A stretch of DNA of 16,238 nucleotides from Clostridiales bacterium UBA1763 (GTDB lineage Bacteria; Bacillota; Clostridia; Oscillospirales; Oscillospiraceae), in NCBI GenBank assembly GCA_002314685.1, contig DCHB01000034.1, positions 1-16,238 of the forward strand. The letters run 5' to 3'. A model generated the notes under the pieces. The model made no database searches and had not been told where the DNA came from. It saw only the letters and a program-made list of their open reading frames with translations. The stretch's first letter is position 1, and each line of letters begins with the position of its first letter. Shown piece by piece: positions 1 through 7,081 of the stretch. The translations under genes were made by a program, and so were the position numbers.

Positions 1-1141
1 TGCGCCCCTTGTCCGTGGGCGGCTGAACTCTTGCCTGCGCATCGGCGAGAACATTGTTGAGCATACCCGTGGTGATGCGCATATTGCTCTGATCGTTGAC
101 GAAGTTTACAAGCTCGAAAATTCTGTCTGTGCGCTGACCTGTGACGGCGGAGATAAACAGCACGGGCGCATAGCTCATGAAGCTTAAATCGCGCATGACA
201 TCCTTGCGCATCTTTTCAAGTGTGCCCGTCTCCTTTTCGATAAGGTCCCACTTGTTAACGACGATTATGCTCGCCTTGCCCGCCTCGTGTGCAAGACCTG
301 CAATCTTAGTGTCCTGCTCTGTAACACCCTCGCGGGCGTCAATCATAATAAGGCACACATCGGCACGCTCAATCGCCATCTGAGCACGCATGACGGAGAA
401 CTTTTCAACACGCTCATCGACCTTGGATTTGCGGCGAATGCCCGCCGTGTCGATGAAAACATATTTGCCGTACTTATTATCAATCTCGGAGTCAACCGCA
501 TCGCGGGTTGTGCCCGCAACATTGCTGACAATAACGCGCTTTTCGCCGAGAATGTGGTTTATAAGCGAGGATTTGCCGACATTAGGCTTGCCGATGACGG
601 CGACCTTTATGCGGTCGTCCTCTTCCTCCTCCTCGGATTCCTCGGGGAAGTATTTAACGCACTCGTCGAGCAAATCGCCCGTGCCGTGACCGTGAACGGC
701 GGATACGGCGATGGGGTCGCCCATGCCGAGCTCGTAAAACTCGTATATTGCGGGGTCAACGCGACCCGTTGAGTCCATTTTGTTGACGGCGAGCACAGTG
801 GGCTTGCGTGAACGCAGAAGCATATTCGCAACATCCTTGTCCGCGGCGGTGACACCCGTGCGTACATCGGTTACGAGCACGATTACATCTGCGGCGCTTA
901 TGGCGATATTCGCCTGCTCGCGCATGAACATGAGTATTTCATTGTCCGTTGTGGGCTCGATACCGCCCGTATCGACGATATCGAACTTGTGCCCGCACCA
1001 TTCACACTCGGCGTAAAGCCTGTCGCGGGTGACACCGGGGGTGTCCTCGACAATGGAAAGGCGCTGACCGCAAAGCTTATTAAATAGCATTGACTTGCCG
1101 ACATTAGGTCTGCCGACAATGGCAACGAGAGGTTTGGACAT
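1..1141 (-). CDS. der: Ribosome-associated GTPase Der (EngA), C-terminus cut off by window edge
   Basis: Der is a tandem-domain GTPase needed for 50S ribosomal subunit maturation. The frame stays open from an ATG at 1139-1141 to base 1, giving 380 codons. Two G domains are visible. The first has the P-loop GRPNVGKS near residues 10-17, a DTGG switch II motif and NKMD. The second has GKPNVGKSSL, DTAGIRRK and NKWD. The last readable residues, LNNVLADAQARVQPPTDKGR, belong to the KH-like C-terminal domain, so about 60 residues of a usual length near 440 lie beyond the window. The gene starts 5 nt after the stop of the DUF512 gene, so the two are probably co-transcribed. No frameshift or missing G motif was seen. 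Confidence 0.96.
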   Translation of the reverse strand, partial: MSKPLVAIVGRPNVGKSMLFNKLCGQRLSIVEDTPGVTRDRLYAECEWCGHKFDIVDTGGIEPTTDNEILMFMREQANIAISAADVIVLVTDVRTGVTAADKDVANMLLRSRKPTVLAVNKMDSTGRVDPAIYEFYELGMGDPIAVSAVHGHGTGDLLDECVKYFPEESEEEEEDDRIKVAVIGKPNVGKSSLINHILGEKRVIVSNVAGTTRDAVDSEIDNKYGKYVFIDTAGIRRKSKVDERVEKFSVMRAQMAIERADVCLIMIDAREGVTEQDTKIAGLAHEAGKASIIVVNKWDLIEKETGTLEKMRKDVMRDLSFMSYAPVLFISAVTGQRTDRIFELVNFVNDQSNMRITTGMLNNVLADAQARVQPPTDKGR

Positions 1142-1146
1142 TCAGG

Positions 1147-2520
1147 TTAACCTCCATTCTGATTGTATTTGTAAAATTGCTCTCTTTCGGGGCAACGCTC
1201 GGGGATTTTGACCTCGGGCAGAGCATCACCCGATATGGCATCCCATAAATCAAAGCCGTCCTGCTCAATGGGGTAAATGGGCACGCCGAGGGCATCGGAT
1301 GCCTCCTCGAGCAGTACATCGTCGAGAAAATCCATTTCCTCGCGGCGAAGCATATTTCGGGAGATGAACAGCCTTTCGCCGAGATTTTTGCCCTTGAGCT
1401 GATTTATAAGGTCCTGTCCTGTTATAAGACCCGTGACATTTATGCTGTGACCGAAGAAGTCGTTTTCAATAGCATAAACCCTACCGTCTATATTATCATA
1501 CTTTTCGTGCGCCGTACAAACAAGTTTTTCGAAAAACGGCGCAACCGAAACTCCGCAGGCAATGGAAAACGGCACTCCGTCGGGCTTATCCGACAGACTG
1601 AGTGCGGACTTAAACTCCGTCTCAAGCAGGCGAATCATGCCGACACCGTTTTCAAGCTGAGTGTGCTCCTCAAAAAATTCATCCTCGGGAAGCTCGCGCT
1701 TTGCGCAGATATAAAGCTCATCCGAGCAGAAGAATATCCTTGTGCCGTGCTTTTTGATACATTCATCGCCGAAGGATGTGACCATGTCAATCGTTTCGGC
1801 GGCGTGCTCGGGCGTGAAGGGCGTAAGCTCAAAAAGCCCCTCGCGGTATTTTGTGAGTCCTACGGGCACGATTGAAACGCTGTGCACGGCGGGGTGCATC
1901 GCCTCAAGCTCACGCATTGTGCGCATAAGCTCCTCGCCGTCGTTAAGCCCGGGACAGCAGACGATCTGACAGTTCATGCGAATGCCGCCGTCTGCAAAGC
2001 GGCGCATAATCTCAACGCACCTGCCCGCGTTTTTGTTGCGCAGCATTTTGACTCTCAGCTCGGGATTTGTCGTGTGCACGGATACATTTATGGGGCTTAT
2101 GTGCAGGTCGCAGATGCGCTGAATTTCGCGCTCGGAGAGATTGGTCATCGTCATGTAATTTCCGAGCAGGAAGCTTAAACGGGCGTCGTCGTCCTTAAAA
2201 TACATCGTGCGGCGCATTCCGCGGGGAAGCTGGTCGATAAAGCAGAAAACGCAGTTGTTGGCACAGCTTCTCGGCTTGTCCATGAGATAGGTCTCAAACT
2301 CAAGACCGAGGTCCTGCCCCTCAGCCTTAGAGATATGCACGGTTCTTTCAACACCCTCGGGTGAGCAGAGCGTTATGCTAAGCTCGGTGTCATAGCCGAA
2401 GAATTTATAGTCAAGCACATCGTGTATAATATTGCCGTTAATGGCAATAAGCCTGTCGCCTATATGTGCGCGGTGTCTTAGCGGACTTGTATTTTCAATT
2501 TTGGCGATAACATTATCCAT
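1147..2520 (-). CDS. DUF512 family radical-SAM-like Fe-S protein with N-terminal PDZ-like region
   Basis: This is a 457-aa protein of the DUF512 / PDZ-radical-SAM type, common next to der in Clostridia; its reaction is not established. The N-terminus (about 1-65) resembles a PDZ-like module, with IGDRLIAINGN. It is followed by a CX3CX2C cluster motif (Cys86, Cys90, Cys93 in CANNCVFCF) typical of 4Fe-4S radical-SAM enzymes, a TIM-barrel-like middle and the DUF512 C-terminal part. I chose the ATG at 2518-2520 (MDNVIAK), not the more upstream in-frame ATG at 2574. The extra 18 codons would translate straight through a strong terminator hairpin (2538-2568), and MDNV begins the PDZ-like module. 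The ribosome binding site in front is weak (GGG about 10 nt upstream). The stop is 5 nt before der. Confidence 0.9.
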   Translation of the reverse strand: MDNVIAKIENTSPLRHRAHIGDRLIAINGNIIHDVLDYKFFGYDTELSITLCSPEGVERTVHISKAEGQDLGLEFETYLMDKPRSCANNCVFCFIDQLPRGMRRTMYFKDDDARLSFLLGNYMTMTNLSEREIQRICDLHISPINVSVHTTNPELRVKMLRNKNAGRCVEIMRRFADGGIRMNCQIVCCPGLNDGEELMRTMRELEAMHPAVHSVSIVPVGLTKYREGLFELTPFTPEHAAETIDMVTSFGDECIKKHGTRIFFCSDELYICAKRELPEDEFFEEHTQLENGVGMIRLLETEFKSALSLSDKPDGVPFSIACGVSVAPFFEKLVCTAHEKYDNIDGRVYAIENDFFGHSINVTGLITGQDLINQLKGKNLGERLFISRNMLRREEMDFLDDVLLEEASDALGVPIYPIEQDGFDLWDAISGDALPEVKIPERCPEREQFYKYNQNGG

Positions 2521-2537
2521 AATAATACCCGTTAAGC

Positions 2538-2568
2538 AAAAAGAGGAAAGGTAAGTCCTTTCCTCTTT
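2538..2568 (-). terminator. Rho-independent terminator after rpmF
   Basis: A perfect 12-bp inverted repeat (AAAGAGGAAAGG at 2540-2551, CCTTTCCTCTTT at 2557-2568) with a 5-nt loop is followed, on the minus strand, by a run of T. It lies 12 nt after the rpmF stop and just before the DUF512 gene, so it should end or attenuate the DUF177-rpmF transcript. Confidence 0.85.
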
Positions 2569-2579
2569 AAGCATTTCAA

Positions 2580-2762
2580 TTACTCTTCTACCTTCAGAAC
2601 CTGACGGCCGTTATACATACCGCAAGCCTGGCAGGCACGATGAGGCATTTTGAAAGCACCACAGTTGGGGCACTTTACGATACCGGGAGCCTCAAGCTTC
2701 CAATGAGAGGAACGTCTCTTGTCTCGTCTCTGTCTTGATACTTTTCCCTTAGGGACTGCCAT
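2580..2762 (-). CDS. rpmF: Large-subunit ribosomal protein bL32
   Basis: A 60-aa basic protein matching bL32, part of the 50S subunit. It begins MAVPKGKVSRQRRDKRRS, the family hallmark, and carries two CxxC pairs (CPNC and CQAC, joined by GAFKMPHRA) that bind zinc, so this is the zinc-containing (C+) form. Length is normal. A strong GGAGGTG site stands 5 nt before the ATG. It follows the DUF177 gene by 42 nt, the classic yceD-rpmF arrangement, and shares its promoter at about 3.3 kb. A terminator hairpin follows directly. Confidence 0.97.
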   Translation of the reverse strand: MAVPKGKVSRQRRDKRRSSHWKLEAPGIVKCPNCGAFKMPHRACQACGMYNGRQVLKVEE

Positions 2763-2804
2763 GGTGACACCTCCTGTAAATAGCTGTTATGAGCAGCCTG
2801 TTTC

Positions 2805-3293
2805 TTATTTATCCAAAAGCTGCTCAAGCACAGCAAGTCTTGGATCAATTTCTTTCCTGCAGCCGCAGGGGCCCAAATTCAAATCAGCTCCGCATTTGGA
2901 GCAGAGTCCTTTGCAATCCTCAGAGCACAAAAATTTTGTTTCCATGTCGAGGATGAAAAGGGTGGAGAGCGTTTCGCTTATATCGAGGCTGTCTCCTTCG
3001 AGAACAAATGCCTCGGGGTCATCGGACTCTCCGTCGGAAATGAAGGCGCTTAGGTTCATTAACTTGACGCTGTCAAACTCTTTACCACATCGGTCGCAGA
3101 CGCAAGTCATATCAGCGGAAAGAGTACCCTCGAGTGTCAGGATACCCGCTGCATTGAACACACGGCCCTCAGCTATCGGAGCAGACTTGTATGCTCTGAT
3201 TGATTCATTCAAAAGCTCCGCGGCATCGAGCTCGCACTTGAACTCAACGCTCTTTCCGGGGACTTCTATTATTTCTCTCAAATCAAGAAGCAT
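2805..3293 (-). CDS. DUF177 / YceD-like metal-binding protein
   Basis: A 162-aa protein of the DUF177 (YceD) family, which is nearly always encoded upstream of rpmF and is linked in other organisms to 23S rRNA or 50S maturation. It has two cysteine clusters, CVCDRC in the middle and a C-terminal series CSEDCKGLCSKCGADLNLGPCGC-like (shown in parts: CSEDC, CSKC, CGC), suggesting metal binding. I placed the start at the ATG 3291-3293 (MLLDLREII): a GGAGAGGTG site sits just before it, whereas the ATG five codons upstream overlaps that site. A consensus promoter (3321-3349) precedes it. The function is inferred only from family and position. Confidence 0.92.
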   Translation of the reverse strand: MLLDLREIIEVPGKSVEFKCELDAAELLNESIRAYKSAPIAEGRVFNAAGILTLEGTLSADMTCVCDRCGKEFDSVKLMNLSAFISDGESDDPEAFVLEGDSLDISETLSTLFILDMETKFLCSEDCKGLCSKCGADLNLGPCGCRKEIDPRLAVLEQLLDK

Positions 3294-3320
3294 AGCACAC
3301 CTCTCCATAGTCGCTTGAAT

Positions 3321-3349
3321 ATTATAGACGAATAAAACTTAGTTGTCAA
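3321..3349 (-). promoter_or_regulatory. Consensus sigma-A-type promoter of DUF177-rpmF
   Basis: On the minus strand TTGACA (3344-3349), a 17-nt spacer and TATAAT (3321-3326) match the housekeeping consensus at all 12 positions. Transcription would start near 3314, giving a leader of only about 20 nt that contains the GGAGAGGTG ribosome binding site. Confidence 0.88.
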
Positions 3350-3390
3350 CTCAAATTTGAAGGTTTTTCAGCATAAAAACGATATAAAAA

Positions 3391-3434
3391 GCAAATAAAA
3401 ACAGCGTATAGGCGCATAGTCGCTTATACGCTGT
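3391..3434 (-). terminator. Terminator of the rpiB / glycoside-hydrolase-like operon
   Basis: A 10-bp inverted repeat (ACAGCGTATA at 3401-3410 with TATACGCTGT at 3425-3434), followed on the minus strand by TTTTTATTTG, lies 4 nt after the stop codon of the preceding gene. Confidence 0.8.
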
Positions 3435-3438
3435 ATTA

Positions 3439-4542
3439 TCAATCGACAAGCACCCAGCATTCGGTGTCGGGCGCATCTCCCGATACCATGGGCACATAGC
3501 GGAATTTTGCCTCGCCGAGGGTAATCTGCCCTGCGATTGCCTCAAGCTCACCCGATACATTCTCGGCAGAGCTTGTGCGGTAAACGCGGTCAAACATCTT
3601 GAGAAACAGCCCTGCACTCTGCCCCGTGACGGTGTCAACAGAGCTCATCGCACTGTCACTGCCGACCTGAACGGAGAGGGTAACGCCCGCACTTCTGAGG
3701 CTTCTCGCAACGGATATTGCAAAGGCGGAGATAACCGTCTGTGGAGTCTGCTCGGCGGTGGATGATGCCGAATAGCTGAAGCTTGCACCCTCCGTCTCGG
3801 GCATTCTCATGCCGTTGAGCACGATTTCGTCAACGCCCATATCGGCAAGCTCCTTGCAAATATCTACGATATATCCCTTGACAATGGTATTGGTCGGGTC
3901 AAGCCACGCGCCGTTTTCATCGGAAAAAGCGGTGCCGTCGGCAGTTTTCAGCGCAAGCTGAGAGTAGCGGGAGGCGAGGGTGTTATCCACGAAGCAGCAA
4001 ATACGAGCCGCAACGCGGATATCCTTATCCTTGAGCGAGGACACGATTGCGGCAAGGTCAACACTGCCCGCCGTGCCGTAGCCTGCGGCAAGCTCAACCT
4101 TTGAATTCCACACGAGCATACCCGTGACGGTCTTGACATCCAGCAAAAGCGTGTCGCCCTCACCGAGCGATGCCGCGTAGGTCTCAACGCTCTGTGCGTT
4201 TATCGAGTCCGCAGGTACCATTACAGCCTTCACAGCCGAGAGATTTTCACCCGCGGTTGCCTTGATGTTCGTGTAGTCGGGCTCGCCGACTATAAGCTCC
4301 GCATCGACCTGCTCAAACTGCCTTGTTACTGTGCCGTCCTCATCGGTGTCGGTGATTTTAGTTCCCGAAAGAAGCGGAATATCGAGATAAAGCCCGTCAC
4401 CCGTTACCACTATATACTTTTGAAGACCGTAGAAAAGCAAAATCACAAAGGCAACGAGCGAGAGCACCACAATGGATGCTATAAGCGCAGGACCCGTGCG
4501 TTTTTTCTTTCCGCGGTAAAATTCGGAATTATTGCCCGTCAA
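3439..4542 (-). CDS. Membrane-anchored putative glycoside hydrolase (DUF4015-like)
   Basis: A 367-aa protein with a short basic cytoplasmic start, one membrane segment (about 18-40) and an extracytoplasmic TIM-barrel-like domain of the putative glycoside hydrolase family formerly DUF4015. Family-type landmarks are LLLDVKTVTGMLVWNS (near 132-147), a VAARICCFVD strand (near 177-186), the GAWLDPTN segment (near 211-218) and DEIVLNGMRMPE (238-249). In the family this last motif usually reads like DEIQFDYVRFP, so the usual acidic residue is replaced here and activity is doubtful. The start is a TTG (4540-4542): no ATG lies nearby, a GAGG site lies about 10 nt upstream, and the TTG is 5 nt after the rpiB stop. 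Substrate unknown; a cell-wall or polysaccharide target is inference. Confidence 0.78.
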   Translation of the reverse strand: MTGNNSEFYRGKKKRTGPALIASIVVLSLVAFVILLFYGLQKYIVVTGDGLYLDIPLLSGTKITDTDEDGTVTRQFEQVDAELIVGEPDYTNIKATAGENLSAVKAVMVPADSINAQSVETYAASLGEGDTLLLDVKTVTGMLVWNSKVELAAGYGTAGSVDLAAIVSSLKDKDIRVAARICCFVDNTLASRYSQLALKTADGTAFSDENGAWLDPTNTIVKGYIVDICKELADMGVDEIVLNGMRMPETEGASFSYSASSTAEQTPQTVISAFAISVARSLRSAGVTLSVQVGSDSAMSSVDTVTGQSAGLFLKMFDRVYRTSSAENVSGELEAIAGQITLGEAKFRYVPMVSGDAPDTECWVLVD

Positions 4543-4547
4543 TTAAA

Positions 4548-4976
4548 TCAATCCTCTATCATGTTAATGCGGCGGAGGTGACGCTCCTCATTTGAGAAGG
4601 GCGTGTCAAGGAAGGTATCGACTATTTTAAGCGCGAGACCTGCGCCGACAACTCTTGCACCCATTGCAAGAATGTTCGCATCGTTGTGCAGTCTTGTCAT
4701 CTCTGCGGAGAAGCAGTCAGTGCACAGTGCTGCACGCACCCCGGGAATTTTGTTCGCGGTAATGGAAATGCCTATGCCCGTGCCGCAGATGATAATGCCC
4801 TTATCGCATTCGCCGTTTGCAACGGCGTGTGCGGCTGCCTTGCCGTAAACGGGGTAGTCACAGCTTGCGTCGGAATATGTGCCGTAGTCCTTATATTCAA
4901 GACCTCTTGCCTCGAGGTGCTTAATAATCTCCTGCTTCAGTGCAAAGCCGCCGTGGTCAGAAGCGAGTGCAATCAT
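4548..4976 (-). CDS. rpiB: Ribose-5-phosphate isomerase B (RpiB/LacAB family)
   Basis: A 142-aa cytoplasmic sugar-phosphate isomerase that should interconvert ribose 5-phosphate and ribulose 5-phosphate in the non-oxidative pentose phosphate pathway. Family motifs are complete: ASDHGGFALK at the N-terminus, YGTYSDASCDYP, the active-site loop ICGTGIGISITANK with the catalytic Cys, and LHNDANILAMGARVVG with the conserved histidine region. Length is normal. GGAGG stands 9 nt before the ATG, and a promoter lies at 5010-5038. It is the first gene of a two-gene operon with the glycoside-hydrolase-like gene. An allose-6-phosphate or galactose-6-phosphate isomerase role is possible within the family, but no matching sugar genes are nearby. 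Confidence 0.95.
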   Translation of the reverse strand: MIALASDHGGFALKQEIIKHLEARGLEYKDYGTYSDASCDYPVYGKAAAHAVANGECDKGIIICGTGIGISITANKIPGVRAALCTDCFSAEMTRLHNDANILAMGARVVGAGLALKIVDTFLDTPFSNEERHLRRINMIED

Positions 4977-5009
4977 TTCAAATATCCTCCGAAAAAAAGT
5001 AATAAATCA

Positions 5010-5038
5010 ATTATACAATACGAAAAGCGAAAATTCAA
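5010..5038 (-). promoter_or_regulatory. Promoter of rpiB
   Basis: Minus strand TTGAAT (5033-5038), 17-nt spacer, TATAAT (5010-5015). It lies between the stop of the PMT-type gene and the rpiB ribosome binding site, with a likely start near 5003. Confidence 0.8.
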
Positions 5039-5047
5039 TGTGTTTGC

Positions 5048-6823
5048 TTAAAAAGGCCATGTCGGAAGCCACTGCAAGAGACTCGAGGCAAGCTCGGCAT
5101 TTACAGTCAAGCCCGACAAGACGGGATAGAACACGCAAAACAGTATGAGCGAAAGCGCGGTAAGCCCGTAAACATTTGCCCGCCAATATTTTGTGTGTGT
5201 ACGCATGAGGCTGAATATTCTGCACAGTGCAAGTGTCAGAAATACTGCCGAGGGGAAGTAGTGATACTCAAAGGTTGTGCGGGTTATAAATACCCACGGC
5301 AGAAGCTGCGCAAGATAGCCGATGAGGATGAAAAGACTTGTTTTGTCCTTTCGGAAGAAGGCAAGATATGCAACGGGGAAGAGAGCGATAAAGCCGCCCC
5401 AGCACAGCACGGGATTTAAGAATGCGCCGAAGGATGAGCGTGTGCCGTCTTCAAAGTACAGCAGATAGTACAAAATCGGACGGACATCGAACATCCACTG
5501 ATACCAGCGCGAGGAATAGGGATGCTCAGAGTGCACTCCAGAGTGATAGGAGAACATAAACTGCTGATTATTCAGCACAATATCGGCATATTCTTTAGAA
5601 AAGAGCATTTTAATGCCGCTAAGCCCGCTTGCAGTGCCGTAGGCAAAATAGCTCACATAGTAGACAGCCGCGGGGATAAGCACAAAGAAAACCGTGCAGA
5701 ACAGACAGTTTTTGATAAAATCCCAAAAGCTCTCGCCGTTTTTAAGCCGCTTTATGCGGTAGATAAGCCATATTACCGCAAGCCCCGCGCCTGCATAGAA
5801 GCAGGTCCATTTGCACGCGGCACCGATGCCGAAGAATATGCCCGACAGTGCAAGATGACGAAGTCTGCCGCCCTCAATGTAGAGGTACATGAACAGATAC
5901 ATGAGCAGGATGAAGAACACGGCATAGGTGTCGATAGTCGCAATTCTCGTCTGCGTGAAGTGCATGAAGTCGAAGGCGAATATCGCAGTGCCGCAGGCGG
6001 GCACGGCTATACCGCCGAACATACGCTTAATAAGCGTATAGAGCACGGGGAGCATCGCAATTCCGAACACAACGCCCGAAAAACGCCAACCGAAGGGTGT
6101 CATGCCGAAAAGCTCGATGCCGATTGCAATAATCAGCTTGCCGAGTGGGGGATGCGATACCTCGTAGGGATAAACGCCCTCAAGGTGCTCATAAGCCGTG
6201 CGGGCGTGGTAAATCTCGTCAAAATAGGTGCTGTTGAGATAAAACTGATAATCGGGGACAATAGACTGCTCGTCGCATATCCTGTCAGCATCGCAGGTGT
6301 AGGAAATTAAGCCGCCCTCGGCATTTTTGAGAGCAAGCTCACCGAGATAGAGCTCCTCATTTGCGGTAATGCGGATATACCGTGTATATTTGTCGGCACC
6401 GTCAATAAAATCTGCGCTTTCCCACTTGAACAGCGCGGCATAATTCTGGTCGAGCAGGGCAGATTCCTGCCATGATATGCCGTCAAGTGAAAAATCGACG
6501 GTGTATGAGCCCGCATTAAGCCCCGTGTAGAACATTATATCGTCAATATCCCTGCATTCTCCGAGGTCGAGCACGGTGCTCTCGCCGCTTTCAAAATGCT
6601 GAAAGCTCTCGGGTGCTGTTTTGTCGCCGAGATTATAAAATGCCACGGCGGAGTATAAAATTACAATAAGCCCGAGGACAAGCAGGTCGCGTTTATTAAA
6701 TCTGCGTTTACCCGCGGATTTGAGGCTGACGCTTTCAATGTGCGGACAGCCCGCGAAAAACAGCAGGATAAAAAGCAGTGTAATTACGGGGAAAACGTAT
6801 GTAAGCCAGCTCGTGTTTGCCAC
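5048..6823 (-). CDS. PMT-family membrane glycosyltransferase with discoidin-like extracytoplasmic insert
   Basis: A 591-aa polytopic membrane protein of the GT39 / protein O-mannosyltransferase fold, which moves a sugar from a polyprenyl-phosphate carrier to a target outside the membrane. Two N-terminal membrane segments (about 9-25 and 46-63) are followed by an all-beta stretch (about 75-170) that reads like an F5/8 type C (discoidin) carbohydrate-binding domain, e.g. YTVDFSLDGISWQE and YTRYIRITANE. Then comes the PMT catalytic loop with the Asp-Glu pair (202-203, in YFDEIYHARTAYE) and SHPPLGK (223-229), then many further membrane helices. The start is uncertain: the only upstream candidate before a stop is a GTG at 6821-6823 whose ribosome binding site (CGGAGG) directly abuts or overlaps it. 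The acceptor is unknown. Confidence 0.88.
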   Translation of the reverse strand: MANTSWLTYVFPVITLLFILLFFAGCPHIESVSLKSAGKRRFNKRDLLVLGLIVILYSAVAFYNLGDKTAPESFQHFESGESTVLDLGECRDIDDIMFYTGLNAGSYTVDFSLDGISWQESALLDQNYAALFKWESADFIDGADKYTRYIRITANEELYLGELALKNAEGGLISYTCDADRICDEQSIVPDYQFYLNSTYFDEIYHARTAYEHLEGVYPYEVSHPPLGKLIIAIGIELFGMTPFGWRFSGVVFGIAMLPVLYTLIKRMFGGIAVPACGTAIFAFDFMHFTQTRIATIDTYAVFFILLMYLFMYLYIEGGRLRHLALSGIFFGIGAACKWTCFYAGAGLAVIWLIYRIKRLKNGESFWDFIKNCLFCTVFFVLIPAAVYYVSYFAYGTASGLSGIKMLFSKEYADIVLNNQQFMFSYHSGVHSEHPYSSRWYQWMFDVRPILYYLLYFEDGTRSSFGAFLNPVLCWGGFIALFPVAYLAFFRKDKTSLFILIGYLAQLLPWVFITRTTFEYHYFPSAVFLTLALCRIFSLMRTHTKYWRANVYGLTALSLILFCVFYPVLSGLTVNAELASSLLQWLPTWPF

Positions 6824-6844
6824 CTCCGAGAATTGTATAACAGC

Positions 6845-6873
6845 AGTTTAACCCAACGGATAAAAAAATTCAA
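6845..6873 (-). promoter_or_regulatory. Probable promoter of the PMT-type gene
   Basis: Minus strand TTGAAT (6868-6873), 17-nt spacer, TAAACT (6845-6850). The spacing is ideal but the -10 is imperfect. It would start transcription near 6838, about 15 nt before the GTG. It is divergent from the rny promoter. Confidence 0.5.
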
Positions 6874-6892
6874 TAGTAAAGCGGCGGAGTAC

Positions 6893-6921
6893 TTGACATA
6901 ATACCTCATTAGAGATAAAAT
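6893..6921 (+). promoter_or_regulatory. Strong promoter of rny
   Basis: TTGACA (6893-6898), 17-nt spacer, TAAAAT (6916-6921), one base away from the full consensus. Predicted start near 6928, leaving an unusually long leader of about 150 nt before the rny ATG. Confidence 0.85.
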
Positions 6922-6927
6922 AAATCG

Positions 6928-7081
6928 GATAATACTTAGGGTGCCGGGGAGGCATCTTTAAGATATTAGTTTTCAATTCTACGGACGGATACGCTTGATG
7001 GTCCGTCTTCCCTTAGATTCAAACCCCCGGCAGACAAACCACCGCAAAATTCTAAAAAGAATGGAGGTGTGTTTACTTTCT
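6928..7081 (+). promoter_or_regulatory. Structured 5' leader of rny, candidate cis-regulatory RNA
   Basis: The leader can fold into nested helices visible by eye. P1 is TGCCGGGG (6942-6949) with CCCCGGCA (7025-7032), 8 bp. P2 is ATCT/AAG (6954-6962, two-base bulge) with CTTAGAT (7012-7018). P3 is ACGGAC (6981-6986) with GTCCGT (7001-7006) around a 14-nt loop. It matches no riboswitch consensus I can recall. The rny ribosome binding site (GGAGG, 7063-7067) lies outside P1. Confidence 0.4.

Noticed and set aside
287..772. 161-aa plus-strand frame opposite der
   Set aside because: It lies fully antisense to a der reading frame with intact G motifs, has no ribosome binding site and no recognisable domain.
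5522..6310. 262-aa plus-strand frame opposite the PMT-type gene
   Set aside because: Antisense to a clear membrane-protein frame; the His/Glu-rich composition is what codon bias on the other strand would give.
6935..7035. T-box, guanidine or TPP riboswitch in the rny leader
   Set aside because: TTAGGGTGCC gives a loose resemblance to several consensus boxes, but the remaining conserved blocks of each class are missing and rny fits none of their regulons.
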